Part shown: piece by piece, positions 8,925 through 18,247 of the stretch
Layout: every line of letters starts with the position of its first letter
Position numbering within the stretch: the stretch's first letter is position 1
NCBI GenBank assembly: GCA_964537285.1
Contig: CAZHZT010000093.1
Span: 1-22,640, forward strand
From: CAZHZT01 sp964537285
GTDB lineage: Bacteria > Bacteroidota > Bacteroidia > Chitinophagales > Saprospiraceae
Direction of reading: 5' to 3'
DNA length: 22,640 nucleotides
Notes under the pieces: generated by a model
Database searches by the model: none
Told to the model about the DNA's origin: nothing
Seen by the model: only the letters and a program-made list of their open reading frames with translations
Translations under genes and position numbers: made by a program

Positions 8925-8935
8925 CAGTTAAGTTG

Positions 8936-11900
8936 CTATTCCCTGATTAGGGTTATACTTCCTTTTATTTGTTTTACTTCGCTTCCGTCGTTATAATCAA
9001 AGATGTAGAAATAACCTCCTTCCGGAAGATCCATTCCATCCATATCTCTACCTTGCCAGTTGTTATTGTAGTTATCTGCTTCGAAGACAAGTTCACCCCA
9101 GCGATCAAAGATTAAGAGAGTGTTGCTGAAAACATCAGCACAGTTAATGATGAAGTTATCATTAAAGCCATCTTGATTAGGAGTAATTACATTTCTGGCT
9201 AAGCCGCAATCAAAGTTTCCTTCTAATTCTATAGAAGCTGACTGTGAGCATCCTAAAGCATCAAAAACAGTAAGCATATAAGTACCCGGATCAAGGTTTT
9301 GAATTAGCGGCCCGCTGTCATCAGTACTCCAATCATAGATATATGGTTCTGTACCACCTTCTACGAAAGCTTCAATTCTACCGTCTTGCTGAGCACTAGG
9401 TTCGGTTTGGAAAGTTATTGTCATCCCGATGGCTTCAGGTACTTCTACTTGTTTGATTTCTTCATAGCCTTCCACATCTGTAACCGTTACATTATATGTA
9501 CCGGGGCAAAGCTCGACAGCCTTACGGGTTACCTGATTCAGAGGATCGTTCCACTGATAAATAAACGGAGGGTGTCCACCTTCATGAATAATTTCTGCTG
9601 TTCCTTCACATTCTCCAGGGCAAGTGGAAGATTCTGTCAGGAAAGAAACAGGAATAGAAGGGGCTAAAAGTTCAATAGTATCAAAGGCCATACATCCGAG
9701 GGCATCCGTAACGGTAACGATACAAAGCCCCACTGGAAGGTCGTTTGCATTTTGAGAGGTTTCCCCGCTACACCATTCATATATATATGGTGTAATTCCG
9801 TTGGAAGCAATCACAGTTGCCTGCCCGTCATCGGAGTTAGGGAAAGAAGGATCATCCTGAACTGTTGCTGATGCTTCAATGAAGGATGTTGTTTCGATCA
9901 GGAAGTCCAGTACATTGGTCATTCCATTCCCATCAGAAACGGTAACAACATATAAGCCAGGCTCCAGGTTATCCAAATCTTCTAAATCAGAGGTGAACCC
10001 ATTAGGTCCTTCCCAATTGAAAGAAAAGTCAGGAATACCATTTACATCCAGATTGATAGAGCCGTTGCTAAAGCCGTTACAAGTTATATCTGTAGATTGA
10101 CCGGCAACGATTGGAGGGCCAACAACTTCGAAAGTAGCTTCGGCGGTACAACCGCGAGCATCCGTAACGGTTATGGTATATAGCCCTGGTGCAAGGCCAC
10201 TGATATCCTGGGTTGTCTCCGTATTACTCCACATATAAGAATAAGGTTGGAAGCCCCCTTGTACAGTCACATCGATTGCACCATTGCTACCATTACTTGA
10301 AGGGGTTACTACTCCGGTAGCCATCAGGGTATCCGGGAAAGGAACAAAATAAGTTCCGGTTTGGGTATTGCCTTCCGCATCTGTAACCGTAACAAAATAA
10401 TTCCCACCGATCAAGTTTGCAAGCGTTGGGTTGGAACCAGATCCCACAGGGTTTCCGTCTTCATCTTCCCACATGAAGTTTAATGGAGCCACGCCGCCAT
10501 TAACATCTACAGTGATGGAGCCGGTAGGCACTCCTGCACAATCTACTTCGGTAATATCTGCATCAGAATCAAGACATGGCGGAAGCCCGCCAACCTCAAT
10601 ACCAGTGGCGACTCCGAAACATCCTTTTGAATCGGTTACGGTTACGGAATAAGTACCTCCAGCAAGCCCGTTAGGATCTTCAACATCTCCGATGCCGCCG
10701 ACATTCCAGGCGTATTCAACAACAGGAGGCGTACCGCCACTAACAGAGATATTTATCGCACCATTATTACCCCCACCGTTACAATTTTCGTCGATAACAT
10801 TATCGACCGTAATGATAAGCGGATTAGGTTCGCTAATGGTTGCTGCCGCGGTGATAGATTGGCCGAAGGCATCGGTGGCAATTAATTTGTAGGTGCAGGC
10901 TTCAAGCCCTGTAGGATTCTGCACCGTAATTGTATCTGAAGCTGTACCCGTAGCACAAGGTGGCTGAACGACCCAAATATATTCAATGGGTTGACCAAGG
11001 CTTTCTATTTCTACTTCAATAGAACCATTGGATTCGCCGGCACACTCAACATTGGTTACACTAATAGATTTTACAGTGGGCTTATCCGGCTCGAAGCAAA
11101 CTTCAATTTCATCGGATACAAAAATACAATCATTGGCATCCGTAATGGTTACCTTGTAAGAACCTTGATCCAGACCAGTAATATCTTCACTCATAGGCCC
11201 GTTGCTCCATTGATAGCTATAAGGGATTTGGCCACCATTAACAGAGATATTAATAGCACCATTACCTGAACCATTATCACATTCTATATCCGCATTTACA
11301 ATTTCAATTGGAGCGGCTGGCGCATCTACTGTGTATGTTTGTATTAAAATACTTCCTTTTTGATCCGTTACCGTTACGCTGTAGCTACCAGGGCCAAGAT
11401 TGTTCAAATCCTGGATGGTATCGTTTGTAGACCATTGATAAGAATATGGAGGTAAGCCTCCCAGAGGGGTAATATCAATAGAACCGGTAGAATCGCCAAA
11501 GCAAGCGACATCTTCCACTACAGCAGGTGAGAAGATAAATGGAGCAATCAACTCAACAGTGGTTACCTTGCTACAGCCATTATTATCGGTTACAGTTACA
11601 GAATAGATACCTGAACCAAGATCACTTTGGTTATTTTGATTTGGAAGTGCCGGTGCCCAAATGTAATTATAATCAGGTGTTCCTCCAGTGACGTTGACTA
11701 CGATCTGGCCGTCATTGACACCAGGATTAGGGTCACTCTTGAAAACATCCAGGGTAATCAAGTCAGGCTGAGTGATTCCTATTGGGTTGTCTAAGGTTTC
11801 TGTACACCCTTCATCATCGGTCACAACTACGTTATAAGTCCCGGCTAAAAGGCCGCTGATATCCTGACCGGAGCCAATAGGAATAGGAGGACTGACTCCA

Positions 11901-14900
11901 ACATTGTTCCACTGATAATTCTGATAAGGAGGCGTTCCTCCTGATACCGAAATTTCTACGGCTCCTGCAGGTTGGCCATTACAAGGAGGAAAGCTAATAT
12001 CATCTACGACAATGTCTATTGCAGCAGGCTCTTCTATGTTACCACTTGCAGTAGCCGTACATCCATTATTATCGGTTACGGTTACCTCATAATCTCCGGG
12101 GCCAAGATTAGCCGGATTCGGAGAGTTCGCTAAAGTAGGCGTCCAATCATAATCAAAAGGAGTTTCTCCACCTTGAACACTCACCAATAAAGTTCCGTCA
12201 TCATCACCATTACAACTCACATCCGTTGCTGTAATAGAAGCCAGCACAGGATCCGGCTCATCGATTACAGCCAAAGCATCAGTCGTACATCCAGATACAT
12301 TATCAGTAACCGTTACATTGTAGTTACCCGGAGCAAGGCTGCTCACACTTGAGCCAGACAAGTCAGAAGGCATCCAGGAATAATCATAGTCCCCGGAACC
12401 GTTGCTTACCTGAACAGAAATCGTTCCGTCATCATCACCATTACAACTCACATCGGTTGCATTCAAGGATGCCGCAATACCCGTACCTTCTCCGACGATT
12501 GCGCAGGCTGTATTGGAGCAGCCATTTGCATCGGTCACTGTTACGCAGTAGGTTGCTGCCGCCAGTCCGGAAGGGTTATTGACACCATCCAAGGTATCAT
12601 CATCCCAATCATAAGTGAACGGAGCAATGCCGGCGCTTACAGTAAGATTAACAGATCCGTCCGAGGCGACATCGCAGCTCGCATCATTAGCAGTAGCAAA
12701 GACATTAATTCCTGCGTTGGCATTTACAACGATACAAGTGTCCGCTACACAACCAACAGCATCAGTAACGGTAACGCAATACGTATCAGGAGCCAGGTTA
12801 TTTGGATCCTGGATGCTGCCCACGCCATTATTCCAGGCATAAGTAACAGGCATATTCGCCCCAGTCACTGTCAGGTTGATACTACCGTTTGTTGCTTCCG
12901 CGCAACTTGCATTAAATGACAAATAAGACAATTCAATAGTGCAATCGGCAAAATCGACTACTGTATACGTTTCCAGATTAGTACATCCGTTAGCATCTGT
13001 TACTGTAACGGTGTAGAGGCCCGGCGTTAAGTTATCAATATCTTCAGTTGTAGAATCATCGGGATCGTTCCACTCATATGTATACGCCGGTGTGCCGCCA
13101 GATACTGAAATATCTACAGCTCCGCCTGTGCCGTTAGTAGCATTAGAAATAGTTTCTACAATCTCAATGGCAGAAGGCTCATCAATTGTAGCCGAAGCAG
13201 TTGTTGAACAACCATTACCATCTGTAATTGTGACACTATAAGTGCCTGCAGACAAACCATTCGGACTATCATCTCCATCAAGGCTATCATCATCCCAGTC
13301 GTATGAATAAGGAGGTGTTCCTCCTGAAACATTAAGGTCTATATTCCCATTATTGTCTCCATTACAAGAAACATCATTTGAGTTAATATCAACGTCTAGT
13401 GCCGCGGGTTGATCGATAGTGAAGGTTTCTATTACACTATTGCCACTACCATCTGTCAGGGTAACAGTATAGTTTCCTGCAGCTTTATTATTTATATCTT
13501 CCGTACCTTCCAAAGAACTCCAGTTAAACGTATAGGGTTCTGTACCGCTTAGTACCGTTATATCAATAGCGCCTGTAGCATCGCCATTACAAAGTACATT
13601 GGTCACTTCAGCACTAAGGGCAAGCCCCTGGCAGTCTGAAGTTTTGAACTCACAACCTTCAACGGTACCTACAACAGGCGTACTGTTACCACTGGTGAAC
13701 TCGATAACGGTTGGATTATCAGTAAAGCTAATATCTGTAGAATCACAATCCGTGGCTACCACATTGAAACAAACCTCAAAAAGGATCGAACCGTCAGGAA
13801 TAGTTACCCCTTGAGCCGTGATATCCGTCCAGGCAAAAGTAAGGGCATTATCCGGGACGAACTGCAAGTCAGGTGTACCAAAGTTAGCGGGATTAACAAG
13901 CATAGTCGAATTGTAATTCTGAGTATTTTCGTAATCAAGAACGCTTAGATCCCATTCCATAGTAAACTGAGCGGCAGCAAGATCTTCAAATTTATCCGCA
14001 AATACCGGCACACATACCTGACCACCAGCAGGGGCAGTCGGGCAATCCATATAGACATATAAACCAGACGGAGGCCCTGAGGTGACGGTTACTTTTCCAC
14101 TTCCAGAACTTAGAGGAATATCCTGGAGGTTTCCATCTTTAACTTCGATCAAGGTAGGCGTACCGGAAATATCTACATCAGACATTTGGCCATTGTTACC
14201 AACGATCTCGAAACATAGGCTGTAGAGCACTGTTCCGTCGGGTACGGTGATACCAGAAACTAATGGATCAAACCAAACGATAGATAAATTACCCGGAGAA
14301 GTTAAGTTAAAGCTCCCTGCAAGACTGGCAATACCGAAGTTCGTCGCCTCAACATATTCGAGAATGTTGGAATTCCAGTTCATGCTGTATTGCATAGAGA
14401 CCACATTATTGAAGTTTTGGGCAGTAAAATCAACGCATACCGTACTTCCTGGAGTGCCCTGATTATCCCCGATATCAATAAACAAATCGGTAGTATTATT
14501 CCCCTTCAAGTTTATATCTCCCGGAATATCTATTAAACCAATTTGATTGAGGCTTTCAGTGATTACTTCAATTGGCGTATCACCGTCTACAATATCCACT
14601 AGGGTACCGGAGCCTGCACCACCTGTTGCCGTGAAGCACAAACGGAATAGCACTGTTCCGTCTGGTACGGTTACTGAAGGGAGGCCCAAATCTACACTTG
14701 CCCAGGACAAATACAACAATCCATTGTTTACATCTCCCTGGCCGAAGCTGGCCTGGCTTAGTGCCGGAAGATTTAGTCCTCCTACGGAATCAAATTGTAA
14801 AATATTTTCATTCCATTCCATAGTAAATTGCATGGAAAGGATTTGATCGAAGTTCTCCGTTGTAACATCCAGGCAGAACGATTCTCCTGGATCCACCTCC

Positions 14901-17900
14901 ATGCTTTCTATGATAAGCACCAAAGAGTCGGAGTTGGTAACTGGTGTACACTGGGTATTAGAGACCGTTCCCGAGGAAGTGAAATTACAATTACCTCCGG
15001 TTACACTAATATTCCAGCTATCGCCTTCATTAAGGCCATTGATAATGATCGTTCCGTCAGGCACTACAGAAGGGTCATCCCCTGCAATTGTTCCTCCGCC
15101 GTTATTTACGACATTGACGCCGCCATCTACGCCTGAATATTCAATTTCGATAGTCACCTCGTCATTGGTGCCATTTGTTTTTTCTACGCAATTAATAGTT
15201 ACCTCACTACCCGATTCCACATCTGTAATTCCACATGAGGTAGATTGACAAAGGTTAGAAGGAATAGTGCCTGTTGATGTTAAATTACATGGACCACCAG
15301 TAATGGAGATGTTCCAGGTTTGTCCTTCATTCAAACCAGAAATAGTGATTATTCCATTCGTTTCAGTGGCAGGATCATCTCCGCCGATGGTTCCACCGCC
15401 ATTATTTACGATGGTGGCTCCGGCATCCATACCGGTATAAACAATTTCGATCAATACTTCGTCTGGGCCAGAGGTATTGGCCTGACAAGTGAAACTAACT
15501 TCGTTCCCTGTTTCAATATCTGTAATACCACATGGCGCAGGATTACAGAAGTTGCCAGGGATATTACCAGAGGACGTCAAGCCGGAGCAAGCTCCTCCGG
15601 TTATGCTCAGGTTCCAGTTATCGCCTTCTTCAAGGCCAATGATTTCAAGAGTACCATTTGCGGTTACGGCCGGATCATCGCCAATATTTGTTCCCTGGCT
15701 CATGATATTTAGTACTGCATTAGGATCAACACCAGTATAATCGATAAACAAAACCACATTATCGTTACCATTTCCAGGAGTGTTGCTTTCACATTGAATT
15801 TCAACATCGGCTCCCGTTTCAATATCAGTAATTCCGCATAGTACCGGATCACATTCCATAGAAGGGATGGTGCCTGTAGATTGTAAATTACAAGGCCCGC
15901 CTGTCAGGGAGATATCCCAGCTATCTCCTTCTTGAAGATTGTTGATGAGAATTACTCCGTTGGACTCTGAAGCCGGGTTATTACCACTAATAGTTCCGGC
16001 ACCATTATTAACTATGCCAACATTAGGATCCATTCCGCTATAAGCAATTTGGACCGTCACGCCATCATTATTGGCCCCTGTTGTATTAGAATTACAATTA
16101 AAAGTTGCTTGATTACCACTTTGCAGGTTTGTAATACCGCAACCTAGGACATCACATTCTGTACCATCTATTGTACCGGTAGATTGCAAGTTACACTGGC
16201 CTCCTGAAATAGTAATATCCCAGCTATCGCCTTCTCCCAGGCCTGTGAGCTGAATAGTTCCATTAGGAGTAGTAGCAGGATCATCGCTGTTCGGGCCAAT
16301 ATTTCCAGCACCATTATTAGAAACTACGGCATTAGCATCAATGCCGGTATAGTCTATTTCTACAACAACATCATCGTTGTTCGGTCCCATCGTATTGCTT
16401 TGACAAATGATGGTTGCATTAGCACTACCTTCAAGGGAAGTAATTCCACAAGGAGCGGGTAAGCAAATATCGGTTGGGATAGTCCCCGTTGACTGGAAGT
16501 TACATGAACCACCTTCGACAGAAATATCCCAGCTGCCGCCTTCATTAAGTCCCGTAATAATAATAGTACCGTTGGCGTCTATTGCAGGATCATCACTATT
16601 GGCAGCAAAGTTACCTCCACCATTATTTATAAGCTGAACATTTGGATCAAAACCAATATACCCGATCTCGATAGTGACCGGGTCATTTCCGGAAGTATTG
16701 GAAGAACAAACAAAGTTCACTTCGTTACCCGTTTCTACATCTGAAATGGTACAAGGAGGAGGCATACAATTATCACTTGGAACAGTACCCGATGATTGGA
16801 GATTACAATTACCTCCAATGATTGAAATGTCCCAGGACTCTCCCTCCATAATATCTGCAATAGTAATAGTACCATTTGTTTGCACTGCCGGATCGTCACC
16901 TTGCACCGTTCCTGAGCCATTGTTAACAATGCTTACAGCGGCATCCATTCCGAAATAATTAATTTCTACGAGTACACCATCGTTATTATTCCCGGCAGTT
17001 TCTGACAGACAGATAATATTGGTTTCTGTGCCGGTTTCAACTACTGTGATTCCACAAGTTACCGGGTCACAATGAGTAGTCGGGATGGTACCTGTTGATT
17101 GCAGGTTACAAATTCCACCAGTGATTTCGAAATTCCAGTTATCCCCTTCACTGAGTCCGGTAATAACAATAGTACCGTCTGCCTGGCTGGCGGGGTTATC
17201 GCCTCCAATAACACCACTTCCATTATTAACAATAGAAGCGTTCGGGTCAATTCCCGAATAATCAAGGGAAATGGTCACTCCATCATTATTAGGCCCAACG
17301 GTATTGGACAGGCAGCTAACATCCGCTTGATTGAAGCCTGTTTCAAGGCTTGTCACTCCACAGGGAAGTGGATCACAATGCATTGCGGCTACGGTTCCGA
17401 CAGAAGTGAAATTACAATTTCCTCCGGCAATGGTGATATTCCAGCTATCCCCTTCCTGCAAATTAGTTATTTCAATGGTACCATTAGCAACAGTAGCAGG
17501 GTTATCACCGCCAACTGTACCAGCTCCGTTATTGGTAATGGTTACGGCAGCATCCAAGCCTGTATAACTGATCAGGACTTCCACTTCATCGTTATTGGCA
17601 CCTATAGTATTTGTCATACAATTGATCGTTGCATCATTACCTGTTTCTACGTTTCCGATTCCGCAAACATTTCCACAGTCGCCATCTACTGTAACAGAGG
17701 TAACGGCCTGATCGATTACAGCCATAACAGGGACGAATTCGAAGGGCATATCTCCCTCTGCAAAAAATTCTATGATATTAGGCGTATTGGTAACTGCGAC
17801 TGTTCCGCTGGAACAGTCTGGGCCAATAACCTCTAAATCAATACAAAACAGGACATCACCACCTTGTAAGGTTCTTGGCTGAAGTCCAAAGTCGAGCCAG

Positions 17901-18211
17901 GAAACAGTAATCACTCCATTATCTGTTCCTGTATTGGGGGTTCCGACACTAGCCGGGCCGAACCCAGGAAGATTGGTATTAAACCCGGATACGCCCTCAA
18001 AAGCAAAGATGGTCGTATCGAAATTAACCGAAAATTGCATTGAGATAATATTTGTAAAATTATCTACATTGATGCATACGGTTTGAGTACTGCCATTAGC
18101 AGTCGTAGCAGTTTGAGGATCCGTCGTAATCACGATCGGTTCCTGAGCGAGTATGATTCCTGAAAAAAGGAAAAAGCTGCAAAAAGATAAAATAGTAATT
18201 AATCTAGCCAT
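8936..18211 (-). CDS. Giant SprB-repeat adhesin-like protein with T9SS type B (gliding-type) sorting domain (3091 aa)
   Basis: Very large cell-surface protein. SprB, the best-known relative in repeat type, is the mobile adhesin of gliding Flavobacterium. Domains in order: signal peptide (1-23, LAQ); cohesin-like domain (about 24-175); nine tandem repeats of about 100 residues with four Cys each (183-1092); three cohesin-like domains (about 1097-1230, 1241-1376, 1384-1516), each with a central MQ[FY]/AQF strand and a late PDGT/S-[IV]L motif; about 19 SprB-type repeats (about 1530-3001) with CNGDxxG, GGTPPYxYxW and GxYxVTVTDxxGC motifs; and the gliding-associated type B sorting domain (3002-3091; NVITPNQDGFNDNF, FDRWGELVF, KGSITLI). 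The start has an SD-like AAGGA (18215-18219) and follows the 257-aa gene by 36 bases. The SprF-like gene is next. Export by T9SS is well supported; adhesion or gliding is inferred and the ligand is unknown. Confidence 0.95.
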   Translation of the reverse strand: MARLITILSFCSFFLFSGIILAQEPIVITTDPQTATTANGSTQTVCINVDNFTNIISMQFSVNFDTTIFAFEGVSGFNTNLPGFGPASVGTPNTGTDNGVITVSWLDFGLQPRTLQGGDVLFCIDLEVIGPDCSSGTVAVTNTPNIIEFFAEGDMPFEFVPVMAVIDQAVTSVTVDGDCGNVCGIGNVETGNDATINCMTNTIGANNDEVEVLISYTGLDAAVTITNNGAGTVGGDNPATVANGTIEITNLQEGDSWNITIAGGNCNFTSVGTVAAMHCDPLPCGVTSLETGFNQADVSCLSNTVGPNNDGVTISLDYSGIDPNASIVNNGSGVIGGDNPASQADGTIVITGLSEGDNWNFEITGGICNLQSTGTIPTTHCDPVTCGITVVETGTETNIICLSETAGNNNDGVLVEINYFGMDAAVSIVNNGSGTVQGDDPAVQTNGTITIADIMEGESWDISIIGGNCNLQSSGTVPSDNCMPPPCTISDVETGNEVNFVCSSNTSGNDPVTIEIGYIGFDPNVQLINNGGGNFAANSDDPAIDANGTIIITGLNEGGSWDISVEGGSCNFQSTGTIPTDICLPAPCGITSLEGSANATIICQSNTMGPNNDDVVVEIDYTGIDANAVVSNNGAGNIGPNSDDPATTPNGTIQLTGLGEGDSWDITISGGQCNLQSTGTIDGTECDVLGCGITNLQSGNQATFNCNSNTTGANNDGVTVQIAYSGMDPNVGIVNNGAGTISGNNPASESNGVILINNLQEGDSWDISLTGGPCNLQSTGTIPSMECDPVLCGITDIETGADVEIQCESNTPGNGNDNVVLFIDYTGVDPNAVLNIMSQGTNIGDDPAVTANGTLEIIGLEEGDNWNLSITGGACSGLTSSGNIPGNFCNPAPCGITDIETGNEVSFTCQANTSGPDEVLIEIVYTGMDAGATIVNNGGGTIGGDDPATETNGIITISGLNEGQTWNISITGGPCNLTSTGTIPSNLCQSTSCGITDVESGSEVTINCVEKTNGTNDEVTIEIEYSGVDGGVNVVNNGGGTIAGDDPSVVPDGTIIINGLNEGDSWNISVTGGNCNFTSSGTVSNTQCTPVTNSDSLVLIIESMEVDPGESFCLDVTTENFDQILSMQFTMEWNENILQFDSVGGLNLPALSQASFGQGDVNNGLLYLSWASVDLGLPSVTVPDGTVLFRLCFTATGGAGSGTLVDIVDGDTPIEVITESLNQIGLIDIPGDINLKGNNTTDLFIDIGDNQGTPGSTVCVDFTAQNFNNVVSMQYSMNWNSNILEYVEATNFGIASLAGSFNLTSPGNLSIVWFDPLVSGITVPDGTVLYSLCFEIVGNNGQMSDVDISGTPTLIEVKDGNLQDIPLSSGSGKVTVTSGPPSGLYVYMDCPTAPAGGQVCVPVFADKFEDLAAAQFTMEWDLSVLDYENTQNYNSTMLVNPANFGTPDLQFVPDNALTFAWTDITAQGVTIPDGSILFEVCFNVVATDCDSTDISFTDNPTVIEFTSGNSTPVVGTVEGCEFKTSDCQGLALSAEVTNVLCNGDATGAIDITVLSGTEPYTFNWSSLEGTEDINNKAAGNYTVTLTDGSGNSVIETFTIDQPAALDVDINSNDVSCNGDNNGNIDLNVSGGTPPYSYDWDDDSLDGDDSPNGLSAGTYSVTITDGNGCSTTASATIDEPSAIEIVETISNATNGTGGAVDISVSGGTPAYTYEWNDPDDSTTEDIDNLTPGLYTVTVTDANGCTNLETYTVVDFADCTIELSYLSFNASCAEATNGSINLTVTGANMPVTYAWNNGVGSIQDPNNLAPDTYCVTVTDAVGCVADTCIVVNANAGINVFATANDASCDVASDGSVNLTVSAGIAPFTYDWDDDTLDGVNNPSGLAAATYCVTVTDANGCSNTACAIVGEGTGIAASLNATDVSCNGDDDGTISVQVSNGSGDYDYSWMPSDLSGSSVSSLAPGNYNVTVTDNVSGCTTDALAVIDEPDPVLASITATDVSCNGDDDGTLLVSVQGGETPFDYDWTPTLANSPNPANLGPGDYEVTVTDNNGCTATASGNIEEPAAIDIVVDDISFPPCNGQPAGAVEISVSGGTPPYQNYQWNNVGVSPPIPIGSGQDISGLLAGTYNVVVTDDEGCTETLDNPIGITQPDLITLDVFKSDPNPGVNDGQIVVNVTGGTPDYNYIWAPALPNQNNQSDLGSGIYSVTVTDNNGCSKVTTVELIAPFIFSPAVVEDVACFGDSTGSIDITPLGGLPPYSYQWSTNDTIQDLNNLGPGSYSVTVTDQKGSILIQTYTVDAPAAPIEIVNADIECDNGSGNGAINISVNGGQIPYSYQWSNGPMSEDITGLDQGSYKVTITDANDCIFVSDEIEVCFEPDKPTVKSISVTNVECAGESNGSIEVEIESLGQPIEYIWVVQPPCATGTASDTITVQNPTGLEACTYKLIATDAFGQSITAAATISEPNPLIITVDNVIDENCNGGGNNGAINISVSGGTPPVVEYAWNVGGIGDVEDPNGLAGGTYSVTVTDSKGCFGVATGIEVGGLPPCLDSDADITEVDCAGVPTGSITVDVNGGVAPLNFMWEDEDGNPVGSGSNPTLANLIGGNYFVTVTDAEGNTQTGTYFVPFPDTLMATGVVTPSSNGSNGAIDVTVQGGFQPYSYMWSNTETTQDISGLAPGLYTITVTDARGCTAEATFEVVGPPIVAGQSTDITCNGFSNGSINLDVNGIPDFSFNWEGPNGFTSDLEDLDNLEPGLYVVTVSDGNGMTNVLDFLIETTSFIEASATVQDDPSFPNSDDGQATVIASNGITPYIYEWCSGETSQNANDLPVGLCIVTVTDALGCMAFDTIELLAPSIPVSFLTESSTCPGECEGTAEIIHEGGHPPFIYQWNDPLNQVTRKAVELCPGTYNVTVTDVEGYEEIKQVEVPEAIGMTITFQTEPSAQQDGRIEAFVEGGTEPYIYDWSTDDSGPLIQNLDPGTYMLTVFDALGCSQSASIELEGNFDCGLARNVITPNQDGFNDNFIINCADVFSNTLLIFDRWGELVFEADNYNNNWQGRDMDGMDLPEGGYFYIFDYNDGSEVKQIKGSITLIRE
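9209..13624 (-). repeat. About 19 tandem SprB-type repeats encoded in the giant gene
   Basis: The encoded units are 70-90 residues long. A typical unit runs: a short strand with C[NA]G[DE]xxG, then [AS]I[DN][IL]xVxGGTPPYxYxW, a variable loop, [DN]xxxLxxGxYxVTVTDxxGC, and a linker often ending [IV][DE][EQ]P. This matches the SprB repeat family. Units differ in sequence and in loop length; several (for example units 9, 15 and 19) lack the first Cys. Divergence between copies argues against recent expansion. Confidence 0.9.
14936..17665 (-). repeat. Nine tandem ~100-residue four-Cys repeats encoded in the giant gene
   Basis: Units are 101, 102, 101, 101, 103, 101, 102, 99 and 100 residues, counted from the leading Cys. 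The shared pattern is CGITxxETG, a Cys at about position 16, NTxGxNND, [DE]Yx[GF]xD, NNG[AGS]G, DDPA, NGTIxIxxLxEGDSW[ND][IL]S[IV]xGGxC near 84, SxGTI, and a last Cys near 97. Seven of the nine keep the exact CGIT start apart from single substitutions elsewhere (unit 1 CGIG, unit 2 CGVT, unit 4 CTIS). I do not recognise the unit as a named domain. Four fixed Cys suggest two disulfides per unit. Confidence 0.93.
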
Positions 18212-18247
18212 ACGTCCTTGGGATTTGGGATGGTTTAGAATCTTAGA

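Noticed and set aside
14936..17665. Regular ~300-bp periodicity that could suggest a DNA repeat array or CRISPR-like locus
   Set aside because: The period equals a 100-residue protein module, the copies are diverged at DNA level, and there are no short identical repeats with spacers or cas genes.
17099..17836. 245-codon plus-strand open frame opposite the nine-repeat region
   Set aside because: It mirrors the repetitive composition of the true minus-strand gene and has no recognisable domain or start signal.
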